64,000 nucleotides of DNA from Streptococcus mitis SK564 (GTDB taxonomy: Bacteria > Bacillota > Bacilli > Lactobacillales > Streptococcaceae). The DNA is taken from NCBI RefSeq assembly GCF_000148525.1, contig NZ_AEDU01000008.1, forward strand, positions 1 to 64,000, written 5' to 3'. The notes below the pieces were generated by a model. It did no database searches. It was not told the DNA's origin and worked only from the letters and a program-made list of their open reading frames with translations. The first letter of the stretch is position 1; each line of letters begins with the position of its first letter. The position numbers and the translations under genes were made by a program. Below are positions 31,410-42,041 of this stretch, piece by piece.

Positions 31410-32525
31410 ATGAAGATTGTAATTGCACCAGATTCATTTAAGGAAAGCTTGACAGCTCAACAGGTAGCTGAATCAATAAAAAGAGGCTTCCAACAATCGA
31501 TAGCAGATGTAGAATGCCTCCTCTGCCCTGTTGGTGATGGTGGCGAAGGTACAGTAGATTCCATTCGACATTCTCTTGATCTTGAAGAAAATTGGTTACA
31601 AGTGACAGGCCCTTTTGGACAGAAAGAAGAAATGCGCTATTTTCAAAAAGGTCAACTGGCACTATTTGAAGTTGCTGATTTAATTGGCCTTGAAAAAATT
31701 CCGATAGAGAAACGAAATCCACTTCAAATCCAAACTTGTGGTATTGGAGAGTTGATTCGTCATCTCATTGCTCAAGGGATTAAAGAAATCTATATCGGCG
31801 TTGGTGGCACGGCCAGTAATGATGGGGGTATTGGGATTGCTGCTGGTTTAGGTTATCAATTTTATGATAAGAATGGAAATGTCTTACCCGCTTGCGGTCA
31901 ATCCTTATTGAACTTAGCTTCTGTTTCAATAGAAAATCGCTATGAAATTCCAGAAGATGTTCAAATTCGTATTTTAGCAGATGTCGTGAGTCCCTTATGT
32001 GGATATCAAGGTGCGACCTACACTTTTGGCAAGCAAAAAGGTTTACATCCTGCTATGTTTCCAGTCCTAGATCAGGCAATACAAGATTTTTATGAAAAAG
32101 CCTCACCTGTAACATTGGAAATTAAAGGAGCAGGAGCTGGTGGAGGCCTTGCTGGCGGTTTGTGTGCCTTTGCTCAGGCAAATATCGTGTATGGAATTGA
32201 TACCTGCTTGAACTTAATCAACTTTGATAAGAAAGTTTTACATGCTGACTTGGTTGTTGTAGGAGAAGGAAAGCTAGATCGTCAAAGTTTAGCAGGTAAA
32301 GCCCCTATAGGTGTTGCAAAAAGAACCCCTGTCGGAGTTCCTGTCATTGCTATTTGTGGTAGTCTTGCTGAAGATTTACCTTCCCCACCATTTGAAAATA
32401 TCCAAGCAGCTTTTTCTATTTTAGAGAAAAGCGAACCTTTAGAAGATAGTTTGAAAAATGCCAGCCTCTATCTGGAGCGCACGGCAGCCAATATCGGGCA
32501 CTTATTAACTATGCGCAAGATTTAG
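31410..32525 (+). CDS. Glycerate kinase
   Basis: This 371-residue GlxK-type kinase phosphorylates D-glycerate to feed lower glycolysis, close in function to enolase encoded downstream. Motifs: [16 protein letters not shown] at residues 4-19, [29 protein letters not shown] near residue 133, and [19 protein letters not shown]. The ATG at 31410 has GAGGGAAA upstream and gives the family N-terminus [11 protein letters not shown]; an in-frame ATG at 31398 overlaps the upstream gene. The 3' end overlaps the convergent DUF1694 gene by 4 bp. Confidence 0.93.
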   Translation: MKIVIAPDSFKESLTAQQVAESIKRGFQQSIADVECLLCPVGDGGEGTVDSIRHSLDLEENWLQVTGPFGQKEEMRYFQKGQLALFEVADLIGLEKIPIEKRNPLQIQTCGIGELIRHLIAQGIKEIYIGVGGTASNDGGIGIAAGLGYQFYDKNGNVLPACGQSLLNLASVSIENRYEIPEDVQIRILADVVSPLCGYQGATYTFGKQKGLHPAMFPVLDQAIQDFYEKASPVTLEIKGAGAGGGLAGGLCAFAQANIVYGIDTCLNLINFDKKVLHADLVVVGEGKLDRQSLAGKAPIGVAKRTPVGVPVIAICGSLAEDLPSPPFENIQAAFSILEKSEPLEDSLKNASLYLERTAANIGHLLTMRKI

Positions 32526-32968
32526 CCAAACCATTTTTTCCATAAGGATGTTTTGGATGGTTCTTCCTTTTTAACTTCCCAAAGTTTTGCAAAAGCAAGT
32601 CGAAGATTCTTTTCTTCTACTTGTACTGGTGCATTACTATGGATAATCAGGCCAAAAGGAGAAGAAGTATGCTCTTCAGATACAATGGTAGCTTGACTAT
32701 CAGTTTCTTTTGCTTCTTTTAAGTAGAAAACTTGTTTGTCAAATTCGATAGTTGGTGAAATCTTCACAAATAGTGGCTCTGCTTTTTCCTGAAGGTTTTC
32801 TAAAATGGATAAAAAGCCTTTTTCTAACTGCGGGCTATTTGCTGTGTCAATATCTGCATATCCAAGAACTCTTTCCTCAAAGGTACCAAGATAGCGTCTT
32901 TGCTCATCAGGATTTAATTTTGCTCCACCATGAGCTTTTTCAAGTAATTGTTTTGATAAATCTGTCAT
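32522..32968 (-). CDS. DUF1694 (YueI-like) protein
   Basis: This 148-residue cytoplasmic protein starts [30 protein letters not shown] in pieces, the N-terminal pattern of the DUF1694/YueI family of Firmicutes. It has no membrane segments and a basic-tryptophan C-terminus (SLWKKWFG). Function unknown. It is convergent with glycerate kinase (4-bp overlap) and divergent from eno. Confidence 0.8.
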   Translation of the reverse strand: MTDLSKQLLEKAHGGAKLNPDEQRRYLGTFEERVLGYADIDTANSPQLEKGFLSILENLQEKAEPLFVKISPTIEFDKQVFYLKEAKETDSQATIVSEEHTSSPFGLIIHSNAPVQVEEKNLRLAFAKLWEVKKEEPSKTSLWKKWFG

Positions 32969-33064
32969 GAAAACAGTATATCATAAAAGTTGGAATAAAA
33001 CAGACAAAAGAAAGCGATTACTTTATAAAGTTAAGGAAAATTTGCACAAAGATAACGTTTTTTC

Positions 33065-33093
33065 TTGAAAAAGGAGGGGTTTTAAGGTATTAT
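33065..33093 (+). promoter_or_regulatory. eno promoter
   Basis: TTGAAA (33065-33070), a 17-bp spacer and TATTAT (33088-33093), followed by a leader of about 30 bases with AAGGAGAG. Confidence 0.8.
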
Positions 33094-33128
33094 AGAGGTG
33101 TAAAAAATTTAACTCATAAGGAGAGTAA

Positions 33129-34435
<1,307 letters not shown>

Positions 34436-34436
<1 letters not shown>

Positions 34437-34457
34437 AATAGTTCAGTGAACTATTTT
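34436..34457 (+). terminator. Terminator of eno
   Basis: Palindrome AAATAGTTCA/GTGAACTATTT directly at the stop codon, followed by T. Confidence 0.7.
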
Positions 34458-34487
34458 ATCCCGAACCTTGAAATTCAAAAGTTCGGC

Positions 34488-34503
34488 CGTTGATTTAACA
34501 ACG
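34488..34503. repeat. 16-mer stem-loop shared with the tmRNA scar
   Basis: CGTTGATTTAACAACG is the exact reverse complement of 13742-13757. Here it lies between the enolase terminator and the insertion scar. Confidence 0.6.
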
Positions 34504-34508
34504 TTTCT

Positions 34509-34540
34509 AGCCCCTCGGATTTTATCCGAAGGGCTATTTT
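34509..34540 (+). terminator. Second terminator after eno
   Basis: Stem AGCCCCTCGGAT/ATCCGAAGGGCT with a 3-base loop, followed by ATTTTTG. Confidence 0.75.
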
Positions 34541-34544
34541 TGTA
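34537..34544 (+). repeat. Target-site duplication, left copy
   Basis: TTTTTGTA, identical to 35951-35958, immediately outside the insertion sequence ends. Confidence 0.9.
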
Positions 34545-35950
34545 GGTTCTTTGTCAACTGTAGTGGGTTGAAGAAAAGCTAAGCTCTAGAAAGGACAAAT
34601 TTCGTCCTTTCTTTTTTGATATTCAGAGCGATAAAAATTCGTTTTTTGAAGTTTTCGAAGTTCCGAAAACCAAAGGCATTGCGCTTGATAAGTTTGATAA
34701 GATTATTAGTTGCTTCCAGTTTGGCGTTTGAATAGGAGAATTGAAGAGCGTTGACGATTTTCTCTTTGTTCTTTAGAAAGGTTTTAAAGACAGTCTGAAA
34801 AAGAGGATGAACCTTCTTTAGATTGTCTTCAATGAGACCGAAAAATTTCTCTGGTTCCTTATTCTGAAAGTGAAAAAGCAAGAGCTGATAGAGATGATAG
34901 TGGTGTTTCAAGTCTTCTGAATAGCTCAAAAGCTTGTCTAGGATTTCTTTATTGGTTAAGTGCATACGAAAAGTAGGACGATAAAAACGCTTATCACTGA
35001 GTTTACGACTATCCTGTTGAATGAGCTTCCAGTAGCGCTTGATAGCCTTGTATTCATGGGATTTTCGCTCAAACTGATTTATGATTTGAACACGCACACG
35101 ACTCATAGCACGACTTAAGTGTTGAACAATGTGAAAGCGATCAAGAACGATTTTAGCACACGGAAAAAGCTGTTTAGCCAAGTCATAGTAAGGGCTAAAC
35201 ATATCCATAGTAATGATTTTTACCTGACAACGAACAGCGCGATTGTAGCGCAGAAAATGATTTCTTATGATAGCCTGTGTTCTACCTTCAAGAACAGTGA
35301 TGATATTGAGATTGTCAAAATCTTGCGCAATGAAACTCATTTTTCCCTTTGTAAAGGCATATTCGTCCCAGGACATAATCTTAGGCAGACGAGAAAAATC
35401 ATGCTTAAAACGGAAGTCATTGAGCTTGCGAATGACAGTTGAAGTTGAAATGGCCAGCTGATGAGCAATATTGGTCATAGAAGTCTTTTCAATTAGCTTC
35501 TGGGCAATCTTTTGGTTGATGATACGAGGGATTTGGTGATTCTTCTTGACGAGAGAAGTCTCAGCGACCATCATTTTAGAGCAATGATAGCACTTGAATC
35601 GACGTTTTCTAAGGAGGATTCTAGTAGGCATACCAGTAGTTTCAAAGTAAGGAACCTTAGACGGTTTTTGAAAGTCATATTTTTTCATTTGACTTCCGCA
35701 ATCAGGACAAGATGGAGCCTCATAATCCAGTTTAGCGATGATTTCCTTGTGTGTATCTCTATTAATGACATCCATAAATTGGATATTAGGCTCTTTAATG
35801 TCTAGTAATTTTGTGATAAAATGTAATTGTTCCATATGATTCTTTCTAATGAGTTGTTTAGTCGCTTTTCATTATAGGTCATATGGGGCTTTTTTTCTAC
35901 ACAAAAATAGGCTCCATATGGGATTTACCCACTACAAATATTATAGAGCC
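34545..35950 (-). mobile_element. ISL3-family insertion sequence (IS1167/IS1193-like), intact
   Basis: The 1406-bp element has imperfect terminal inverted repeats: the left end GGTTCTTTGTCAACTGTAGT and the complement of the right end GGCTCTATAATATTTGTAGT agree at about 18 of 28 positions, with GTAGTGGGT fully conserved. It carries one full transposase gene. An exact 8-bp duplication (TTTTTGTA) flanks it, the size made by ISL3 elements, so insertion is recent or at least undamaged. Confidence 0.93.
34579..35835 (-). CDS. ISL3-family transposase
   Basis: The 418-residue transposase is full length. It has an N-terminal zinc-binding region (CPDCGSQMKKYDF and CYHCSKMM), a helix-turn-helix (SMTNIAHQLAISTSTVIRKL) and DDE catalytic blocks: the first Asp in SWDEYAFTKGKM, the second in IITMDMFSPYYDLAK, and the Glu in NAKLEATNNLIKLIKR. 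It catalyses movement of the surrounding element. Confidence 0.95.
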   Translation of the reverse strand: MEQLHFITKLLDIKEPNIQFMDVINRDTHKEIIAKLDYEAPSCPDCGSQMKKYDFQKPSKVPYFETTGMPTRILLRKRRFKCYHCSKMMVAETSLVKKNHQIPRIINQKIAQKLIEKTSMTNIAHQLAISTSTVIRKLNDFRFKHDFSRLPKIMSWDEYAFTKGKMSFIAQDFDNLNIITVLEGRTQAIIRNHFLRYNRAVRCQVKIITMDMFSPYYDLAKQLFPCAKIVLDRFHIVQHLSRAMSRVRVQIINQFERKSHEYKAIKRYWKLIQQDSRKLSDKRFYRPTFRMHLTNKEILDKLLSYSEDLKHHYHLYQLLLFHFQNKEPEKFFGLIEDNLKKVHPLFQTVFKTFLKNKEKIVNALQFSYSNAKLEATNNLIKLIKRNAFGFRNFENFKKRIFIALNIKKERTKFVLSRA

Positions 35951-35958
35951 TTTTTGTA
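35951..35958 (+). repeat. Target-site duplication, right copy
   Basis: TTTTTGTA directly after the right IS end. Confidence 0.9.
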
Positions 35959-35962
35959 TTTA

Positions 35963-35985
35963 GGGGGCAAAAAAGGGGCAAAACT
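35963..35985. repeat. Repeated GGGGCAAAA motifs beside the integrase fragment
   Basis: Two copies of GGGGCAAAA 11 bp apart just beyond the 3' end of the integrase fragment. They look like arm-type sites, as in the tmRNA scar. Confidence 0.4.
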
Positions 35986-35987
35986 TT

Positions 35988-36182
35988 TTAAAAAATCTTT
36001 TTCATAACTTTATCCAGCACATTGATTGCTTCATCTTTCATGTTCTTCGTGACGTGGGTATAGATGGAATTAGTAACATCAGAATCAGAATGTCCAACCC
36101 TATCCATGATTGTTTTTAGCGGATTTTTATTTTCTGATAAAATATTGGACATCGCAGGCAGCATGTTTTTATAAGTGCTCAA
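35988..36182 (-). pseudogene. Tyrosine recombinase (phage integrase) C-terminal fragment
   Basis: Only the last 64 codons remain. VGHSDSDVTNSIYTHVTKNM carries the box II His and the nucleophilic Tyr context of phage integrases, ending in MKKIF. The catalytic HxxR and the whole DNA-binding N-terminal part are missing; upstream sequence (36183-36408) is AT-rich without coding signal. It is the remains of a prophage or integrative element that sat downstream of eno. Confidence 0.8.
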
Positions 36183-36408
36183 TTTGATTTATTTTTGTGG
36201 AATCCTCTTATTTTGAGATGAATACCAATTATAAGTGATTTGCATATCCAGGATATTACAAAGAAAGGCAAGCTAGTGTCCACATAAATTTTATTTCATA
36301 TTTTTTAAAGCTGTTTACTCTGTTAGCAAATTGTATCTTATATGATCAAATAAGATTAATAGTTTATTGAATCTTTTCCTGTTTTTTACATAATTTATTT
36401 TATGTATT

Positions 36409-37479
36409 TTATAAACTATCTAGAGCATTCTTTTGTTCATCATTAACGATATGGGTATAGAGGTCAGTGACTTGTGTACTGGCGTGACCTAGCTGGTGAC
36501 TGACTAAAACTTGTGATTTAGTAGCATCATAGAGCCTAGTTGCTAGGGTATGGCGCAGTTTATGGGGTGTTACACGCACTTTGAAGTCCTCAGAGTATTT
36601 AGCAACCATTTTCTCAACGCTGGAAGCATCGATACGATTAGGAACACTTCTGTAGAGTGTCAAAAAAAGGGCTGTATCTGTTTTTTCCGTCTTATAGCGT
36701 TGATTTCGAATGGCTAGATAATTCTCTAGATAAGGCTTAGCAAAGGCAGCGACATTGACCGAGTCACGTTTGCCACCTTTTCGAGTGACATCAATAACCA
36801 TCATCTTGAGATTGAGATCTCTTAGATCCAGATTAACAGCTTCAGATAAGCGAACACCCGATGCCAAGAGAAGGGCAATAATGGCCAAATCACGTTCTTT
36901 ATTTTTGTTGAATGATGAGAGAGCCCGATTAGAGAGCTGTTGTGGGTAATCTTGGTCTATATAAGTCAGAAACCTTTCTGTTTCATCACCTAGAAAGAGC
37001 TTTTGCTTGATGTTTTCAGCTCTAGCAGCAAGTGTTTCTTTCTTTTTCTTAGTTGAAACTTTCTTCATTACATTTCGATAGAAATAAGGTTCTCCCTGGT
37101 CGTTTTCAACTTCCTCGGTCAGATATTTGTAAAGACTGGAAAGAGCTGATAAGGTCCGATTGATGGTCGTTTGGGAAACGCCTTGCTTGGTTGTATTGGC
37201 ATTCAGCAAAGGACGTTCTCGAAGATAAAGGATAAAAGCCTCCATATCTTTTTTTGACATATTTTCTAAGACCGATAAAGGGATATCGGACATTTTATCA
37301 GCGTTTGAGATACCAGACTCTAAAACCCAGCTAAAAAATCGATCATATTCCTTGAGGTATTCGTACAAGGTTGTAAAACTGTAAGGAACAGCAAGCTTAG
37401 ATTGGTAGTATTCAAGAACATACCAGGGCATGATTTGTTTTAGTTTGTCGATTCGTTCCAGTAAAATCTCACGTTTCAT
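36409..37479 (-). CDS. xerS: Tyrosine recombinase XerS (chromosome dimer resolution)
   Basis: This 356-residue recombinase is the single Xer protein of streptococci and lactococci. It resolves chromosome dimers at difSL. The N-terminal SAM-like core-binding domain spans residues about 15-160; the catalytic domain contains [14 protein letters not shown] (first Arg), [14 protein letters not shown] (HxLRH), [16 protein letters not shown] (His and Tyr nucleophile). The predicted difSL site lies 53 bp upstream of its start, as in other streptococci. Confidence 0.96.
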   Translation of the reverse strand: MKREILLERIDKLKQIMPWYVLEYYQSKLAVPYSFTTLYEYLKEYDRFFSWVLESGISNADKMSDIPLSVLENMSKKDMEAFILYLRERPLLNANTTKQGVSQTTINRTLSALSSLYKYLTEEVENDQGEPYFYRNVMKKVSTKKKKETLAARAENIKQKLFLGDETERFLTYIDQDYPQQLSNRALSSFNKNKERDLAIIALLLASGVRLSEAVNLDLRDLNLKMMVIDVTRKGGKRDSVNVAAFAKPYLENYLAIRNQRYKTEKTDTALFLTLYRSVPNRIDASSVEKMVAKYSEDFKVRVTPHKLRHTLATRLYDATKSQVLVSHQLGHASTQVTDLYTHIVNDEQKNALDSL

Positions 37480-37531
37480 GTATTTTCTCCATAAATTAGT
37501 CTACAAGTAGTATATCATAGATTTATATATT

Positions 37532-37562
37532 TTTCAAGAAAATTATAGTTTTTCGGAAAGAT
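37532..37562 (-). other. difSL recombination site (replication terminus)
   Basis: A 31-bp sequence reading, on the minus strand, ATCTTTCCGAAAAACTATAA followed by TTTTCTTGAAA. It matches the difSL site described for Lactococcus and Streptococcus as I remember it, with two XerS arms around a short centre, and it lies next to xerS. It marks the dimer resolution site in the terminus. Confidence 0.9.
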
Positions 37563-37632
37563 GTTATGGGAGTTTCTTAAGTGATAAAAAAGACTTAAAC
37601 CTGTGTAAGACAAATCTAAATCTTTGGAGTTA

Positions 37633-37827
37633 TTATTGTGAATCATTATCTAGTGCTTTTTCTAGTTTCCAAATACCAAACCAGAATGAAATAGTCAGCA
37701 GAATAAGGAAAATAAAAAAGAGATTATCAGTAACGATACTTCTGTTCATTCTACATAACTGAAGAGCTATATAAGGAGCTATGAGATACAAAATACATTG
37801 TATAATTGCTATTGTTTTCTTTTTCAT
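37633..37827 (-). CDS. Small membrane protein, unknown
   Basis: 64 residues with two hydrophobic segments (about 6-23 and 34-51) and a charged C-terminus (LEKALDNDSQ). I do not recognise a family. The ribosome binding site is weak (TAAGATTAAAATC), so this may not be a real gene; its position between xerS and metK and good membrane topology are the arguments for it. Confidence 0.45.
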   Translation of the reverse strand: MKKKTIAIIQCILYLIAPYIALQLCRMNRSIVTDNLFFIFLILLTISFWFGIWKLEKALDNDSQ

Positions 37828-37976
37828 GATTTTAATCTTACTGTACAGATTTGATACAGTAAACTCCTTTCTAGCTTTTATGGTTTACTATTTCTAACTT
37901 AATCATAGTCTTATCAATTATTTGTATGTGAAATGTTTTATCAGTAAAAAAGAGGGGAAGTCCCCCTCTCAAGATT

Positions 37977-39167
37977 TTATTTGACTGCTTCTTTCAAAGC
38001 GTCTACCTTGTCCAAGCGTTCCCATGGAAGGTCAATATCTGTACGTCCCATGTGTCCATAAGCTGCTGTTTGACGGTAGATTGGACGTTTAAGATCCAAC
38101 ATTTGGATAATTCCTGCAGGACGAAGGTCAAAGATTTGACGAGCCGCTTTTTCAAGTTTACTTTCAGCTACTGTTCCTGTACCAAAGGTATCGATACGAA
38201 CAGAAACAGGTTGGGCAACACCGATAGCGTAGGCCAATTGCACTTCTGCCTTCTTAGCAAGACCGGCTGCAACGATATTCTTTGCAATATAGCGAGCCGC
38301 ATATGACGCAGAACGGTCTACCTTAGTCGCATCTTTACCAGAGAAGGCACCACCACCATGACGAGAGTAGCCACCATAAGTATCTACGATAATCTTACGA
38401 CCAGTCAGACCTGAGTCCCCTTGAGGTCCACCGATTACAAAACGACCAGTAGGATTGATGAAGAATTTTGTTTGCTCATCCAAGTAAGAGGCTGGAATAA
38501 CTTCTTTGATAACCTTGTTGATGACATCATTGTGAATTTGTTCGTTGCTGACTTCTGGATCGTGCTGAGTTGAAATAACAACTGTGTCCACACGTACTGG
38601 ACGGTCATTTTCATCGTACTCAACCGTAACTTGTGATTTAGCATCTGGGCGAAGATAGCTAATTTCCCCAGACTTGCGAAGTTCTGCCAGACGACGAACC
38701 AATTTATGACTGAGTGAGATTGGCAATGGCATGAGCTCTTCTGTTTCATCCACTGCAAATCCAAACATGAGCCCTTGGTCACCAGCACCAATCAAGTCAA
38801 GTGGGTCTTGATCAGCATTTCCACGGACCTCCAAGGCTTCATTAACACCTTGGGCGATATCCGGTGACTGCTCAACAAGTGACGGATGGACTCCCACCGT
38901 CTCAGCAGAAAAACCATATTCTGTATTGGTATAGCCAATCTCTGCAATGGTATCACGAACCACACGGTTAATATCCACATAAGCATTTGTAGATATTTCA
39001 CCAAAAACGTGGACAGAACCAGTATATACAGCTGTTTCAGCAGCAACGTGCGCCTCTGGATCCTTTGCTAGAATAGCATCCAAAATCGCATCTGAAATTT
39101 GGTCTGCAATCTTATCTGGATGCCCCTCAGATACAGATTCAGACGTGAATAATTTACGTTCTGACAT
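37977..39167 (-). CDS. metK: S-adenosylmethionine synthetase
   Basis: This 396-residue enzyme makes SAM from methionine and ATP. Motifs: [21 protein letters not shown] at residues 7 onward, [10 protein letters not shown] (hexapeptide-type motif) near residue 127, and the P-loop-like [17 protein letters not shown] near residue 274. Full length. Translation is controlled by the SAM-III riboswitch in its leader. The start at 39167 has the GGGGGG Shine-Dalgarno that forms part of the riboswitch. Confidence 0.97.
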   Translation of the reverse strand: MSERKLFTSESVSEGHPDKIADQISDAILDAILAKDPEAHVAAETAVYTGSVHVFGEISTNAYVDINRVVRDTIAEIGYTNTEYGFSAETVGVHPSLVEQSPDIAQGVNEALEVRGNADQDPLDLIGAGDQGLMFGFAVDETEELMPLPISLSHKLVRRLAELRKSGEISYLRPDAKSQVTVEYDENDRPVRVDTVVISTQHDPEVSNEQIHNDVINKVIKEVIPASYLDEQTKFFINPTGRFVIGGPQGDSGLTGRKIIVDTYGGYSRHGGGAFSGKDATKVDRSASYAARYIAKNIVAAGLAKKAEVQLAYAIGVAQPVSVRIDTFGTGTVAESKLEKAARQIFDLRPAGIIQMLDLKRPIYRQTAAYGHMGRTDIDLPWERLDKVDALKEAVK

Positions 39168-39173
39168 AAAAAT

Positions 39174-39263
39174 GTCCCCCCTTAAAAATAGTGTTATAGA
39201 GTTACAAAGTACTGATAGGAAAACTCTTAGTGATAAATACCTACCATCTTATCGGGACTATAT
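39174..39263 (-). promoter_or_regulatory. SMK-box (SAM-III) riboswitch of metK
   Basis: On the minus strand the leader reads TAGTCCCGATAAGATGGTAG near its 5' end, then CTTTGTAAC, then AAGGGGGGACA as the Shine-Dalgarno. The UCCCGA segment is complementary to the Shine-Dalgarno, and the order UCCCGA-AGAUGG-GUAAC-GGGGG fits the SMK box of Lactobacillales metK genes. When SAM is bound the Shine-Dalgarno is sequestered and translation falls. Confidence 0.88.
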
Positions 39264-39272
39264 AACTTTACC

Positions 39273-39281
39273 ATTATACCA
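39273..39281 (-). promoter_or_regulatory. metK extended -10 box
   Basis: TGGTATAAT on the minus strand, about 12 bp before the riboswitch begins. Confidence 0.7.
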
Positions 39282-39302
39282 TTTTTAAGCGCAATTTGCA
39301 GT

Positions 39303-39330
39303 CTATATACTCAATAAAAATCAAAGAACA
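39303..39330 (-). repeat. Truncated boxC end of a BOX element
   Basis: ATACTCAATAAAAATCAAAG matches the complement of the boxC terminus (compare 8620-8643) but the boxA part is absent. It is a decayed BOX copy. Confidence 0.55.
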
Positions 39331-39614
39331 GCTTTTTGATTGTAGATAAAACTGACTAAATTAGTAACATATACCTAATACAAGATGACGCTAACTTGTT
39401 TTGAAGAATATTAATGTACTGTTTCAATTTCTACTAATCTATTTTCAATAGGTGTTTAACAACCTTAATATTATGCGTACTATTATTTTCAAACTATCGT
39501 GTCCTGAACAATAGTTTGAAAATGAAAAGGGACTTTATTCTTTTTGTAACCTTACTGTAATAATTATCCGATTAAAAAATGATAAAATAGGTATGTACAG
39601 TTAAGGAGAGAATA
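39331..39614. other. Gap upstream of the DUF3270 gene
   Basis: This gap holds no gene. It contains a perfect 13-bp inverted repeat ATTTTCAAACTAT / ATAGTTTGAAAAT at 39485-39523, which could be a terminator or an operator, and a TAAAAT -10 box near 39584 for the downstream gene. Confidence 0.5.
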
Positions 39615-39902
39615 ATGCCTGTAAGAAAATTACAATCCTATGAGGTAGACTATCAAGAAGAATTAAATCATCAGATTCCTCGCTATCAAGATTATACACC
39701 TGAAGCACAATCTGATGCCAATCTCAAGGAAATCCTATTTTTTGTTAATATTGCTGTTTTTTGTATCTGTGTTGCTATCTTTAGTTTTATCTTTTTAGCA
39801 TTAAAATTATCAACTGCTCTTGCATTTGTCGCAGCAATCGGATTTAGCTTACTTGTTTTAAAAGTCCAACGCTCTATTATCAAACGAAAATTTAGAAGAT
39901 AA
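39615..39902 (+). CDS. DUF3270-type small membrane protein
   Basis: 95 residues: a hydrophilic N-terminus (MPVRKLQSYEVDYQEELNHQ), two membrane segments (about 42-60 and 66-83) and a basic tail (KRKFRR). The pattern fits DUF3270, a streptococcal family of unknown function. Good ribosome binding site (AAGGAGAGAATA). Confidence 0.75.
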   Translation: MPVRKLQSYEVDYQEELNHQIPRYQDYTPEAQSDANLKEILFFVNIAVFCICVAIFSFIFLALKLSTALAFVAAIGFSLLVLKVQRSIIKRKFRR

Positions 39903-39950
39903 ATCATACCCCACGTCTAATCAAGTTGATTTGTAAAAAATTAAGGAAAA

Positions 39951-40002
39951 CAGAGGATTTAAGATGGAAAATGTGTTATTCATCTTAAATCCTCTGTTTT
40001 TT
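39951..40002 (+). terminator. Terminator after the DUF3270 gene
   Basis: 15-bp perfect stem AGAGGATTTAAGATG/CATCTTAAATCCTCT with a run of seven T. Confidence 0.9.
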
Positions 40003-40171
40003 TGACCAGCTTGCCAAATATAATTATCTACTTAATTGAATAACGTGTAACCTTTTCTAATAAACATTCTCCAAACATCCTAAACTGTAAAATCAATTAG
40101 CCCCAAGCTTCCTATCAATTTCTTCTCCAAAATATGCTATAATAATACCAAAAGAAAAAGAAGGAAAACCT

Positions 40172-40981
40172 ATGATTAAACTATTAGCCTTGGATATGGA
40201 TGGAACCCTCCTCAATGAAGCCAAGGAAATCCCACAAGCTCATATTACTGCTATTCATCAAGCTATTGAAAAAGGTGTCAAACTAGTTCTCTGTACGGGT
40301 CGCCCGCTTTTCGGTGTCCTCCCCTACTATAAAAAACTGGGACTTGACCTCCAGAATGAGTATGTCATTGTTAACAACGGTTGTTCAACTCACCAGACAA
40401 GTGACTGGGGACTAGTTGACTGGCAAGAACTTAGTCCAGCAGACATAGAATACCTCTATGACCTAGCTGAAAAAAGTGATGTTCAGTTGACTCTTTTTGA
40501 TGAGGAGCATTATTTTGTCCTCGGTGGCAAGCCCAATCAAGTCATCCAAAATGATGCCAAGCTAGTCTTTTCAGACCTGACTGAAATTTCTCTTGAGGAA
40601 GCGATCAGTGGCAAATATCGCATGTTTCAAGGTATGTTTTTGGGGACAAAAGAGCAAACAGACGATTTTGAGAAGCGTTTTGCTGGGGAACTCTGTCAAC
40701 GATTTAGTGGAGTTCGTTCGCAGCCTGTCATTTATGAAGCTATGCCACTTGGAACGACAAAGGCTACCGCTCTTTCTCGACTAGCAGATATTTTGAAGAT
40801 TGATTCCTCAGAAATCATGGCCATGGGTGATGCTAATAACGATATAGAAATGCTCCAGTTTGCAGGGCTTGGAATTGCAATGGGAAATGCCAGCGATTAT
40901 GTCAAATCCCTAGCTGATGACGTTACAGCCAGCAACGAAGAAGACGGCGTTGCGCGTGCCATTGAGAAATATATTTTATAA
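40172..40981 (+). CDS. Cof-type HAD phosphatase (YidA-like)
   Basis: This 269-residue HAD-IIB protein has LDMDGTLLNEAKE (residues 7-19), LCTGRPLFGVLPY, and MGDANNDIEMLQFAGLGIAMGNAS near the C-terminus. YidA-type enzymes dephosphorylate sugar phosphates. The ribosome binding site is AGAAGGAAAACC. It is a monocistron with a terminator on its 3' side. Confidence 0.9.
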   Translation: MIKLLALDMDGTLLNEAKEIPQAHITAIHQAIEKGVKLVLCTGRPLFGVLPYYKKLGLDLQNEYVIVNNGCSTHQTSDWGLVDWQELSPADIEYLYDLAEKSDVQLTLFDEEHYFVLGGKPNQVIQNDAKLVFSDLTEISLEEAISGKYRMFQGMFLGTKEQTDDFEKRFAGELCQRFSGVRSQPVIYEAMPLGTTKATALSRLADILKIDSSEIMAMGDANNDIEMLQFAGLGIAMGNASDYVKSLADDVTASNEEDGVARAIEKYIL

Positions 40982-40987
40982 TTAAGA

Positions 40988-41013
40988 AGCCCAGTTCTTA
41001 TCAACTGGGTTTT
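40988..41013 (+). terminator. Terminator after the Cof-type phosphatase
   Basis: CCCAGTT/AACTGGG stem followed by TTTTG. Confidence 0.75.
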
Positions 41014-41122
41014 GATATTTAAGAATTCCTAAAACTTTAGAAACTCTTTAGAAATCCTTGAGCTTTCTTTGATTTCTATGCTTTATACTAGAGTTATCAA
41101 AATAAATCAAAAGGAGAGAATC

Positions 41123-42031
41123 ATGAAAACAGTACTCGGCATTCATGGATTGTCCAAAAACTTTGACAAACAAGCTATCCTTCAGGATCTTCATCTAACG
41201 ATAAGAGAGGGAGATATCTATGGACTTATCGGAAAGAATGGAGCTGGGAAAACCACCTTAATAAAAATTATTACGCAACTACTCTTTGCGGATAAAGGAA
41301 CTATTTCCCTCTTCTCTAGCCAAACGGAAAATGAGTGGACCAAAGCTCTATCTCGAGTAGGTTCAGTGATTGAATCACCTGTAGCTCATAATCACTTAAC
41401 AGCTTATCAAAATCTGAAATATTACTGTATGATTCGTCATATTCCAAATGCTGATCAAGTCATTCGAGAAACCCTAGACTATGTAGGTTTGACAGATACA
41501 GGTAAAAAAGTCTTTCGAGATTTCTCTCTTGGAATGAAACAAAGACTTGGTATTGCCATTGCCCTCCTATCCAAACCAGATTTCCTAATCTTAGATGAAC
41601 CTATCAATGGTCTCGACCCAATCGGTATCAAAGAATTTCGACTCATGATTCAACGACTCAATCAAGAACAAGGGATCACCATTCTCATCTCTAGCCATAT
41701 CTTGTCAGAACTCTACCTCGTAGCTAATCGTTTTGGTATTTTAGATCAAGGCAAGGTTATCCGTGAAATCAGCAAAGCTGAATTTGAAACACTAAGTGAG
41801 GATTATATTGTTCTTAAGACAGCTGATCAAGAGAAAGCTTGTCAAGTATTGAAAGAACAAATCCAGCTCCAGTTCAAGGTTGTTAATCCTGAAAATGAAA
41901 TCCATATCTTTGGTCAGGAACAAGATGTCAAACAGATTCTCAAGGAATTAACCTTGGCAGATGTTGCCATTGACGAGATTTACTATGCCCGTCAAAACCT
42001 AGAAGAATACTTCACTCAATTGGTCGAATAG
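41123..42031 (+). CDS. ABC transporter ATP-binding protein (BcrA/lantibiotic-immunity type)
   Basis: 302 residues. Walker A GKNGAGKTT (residues 36-44), signature FSLGMKQRLGIAIALL, Walker B FLILDEPINGLDPIG. C-terminal regulatory region typical of the BcrA/MutF subgroup that exports peptide antibiotics or confers immunity. The ATG at 41123 has AAGGAGAG upstream and gives MKTVLGIHGLSKNFD. It is 10 bp upstream of the permease gene. Confidence 0.9.
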   Translation: MKTVLGIHGLSKNFDKQAILQDLHLTIREGDIYGLIGKNGAGKTTLIKIITQLLFADKGTISLFSSQTENEWTKALSRVGSVIESPVAHNHLTAYQNLKYYCMIRHIPNADQVIRETLDYVGLTDTGKKVFRDFSLGMKQRLGIAIALLSKPDFLILDEPINGLDPIGIKEFRLMIQRLNQEQGITILISSHILSELYLVANRFGILDQGKVIREISKAEFETLSEDYIVLKTADQEKACQVLKEQIQLQFKVVNPENEIHIFGQEQDVKQILKELTLADVAIDEIYYARQNLEEYFTQLVE

Positions 42032-42041
42032 GAGAAAAATC

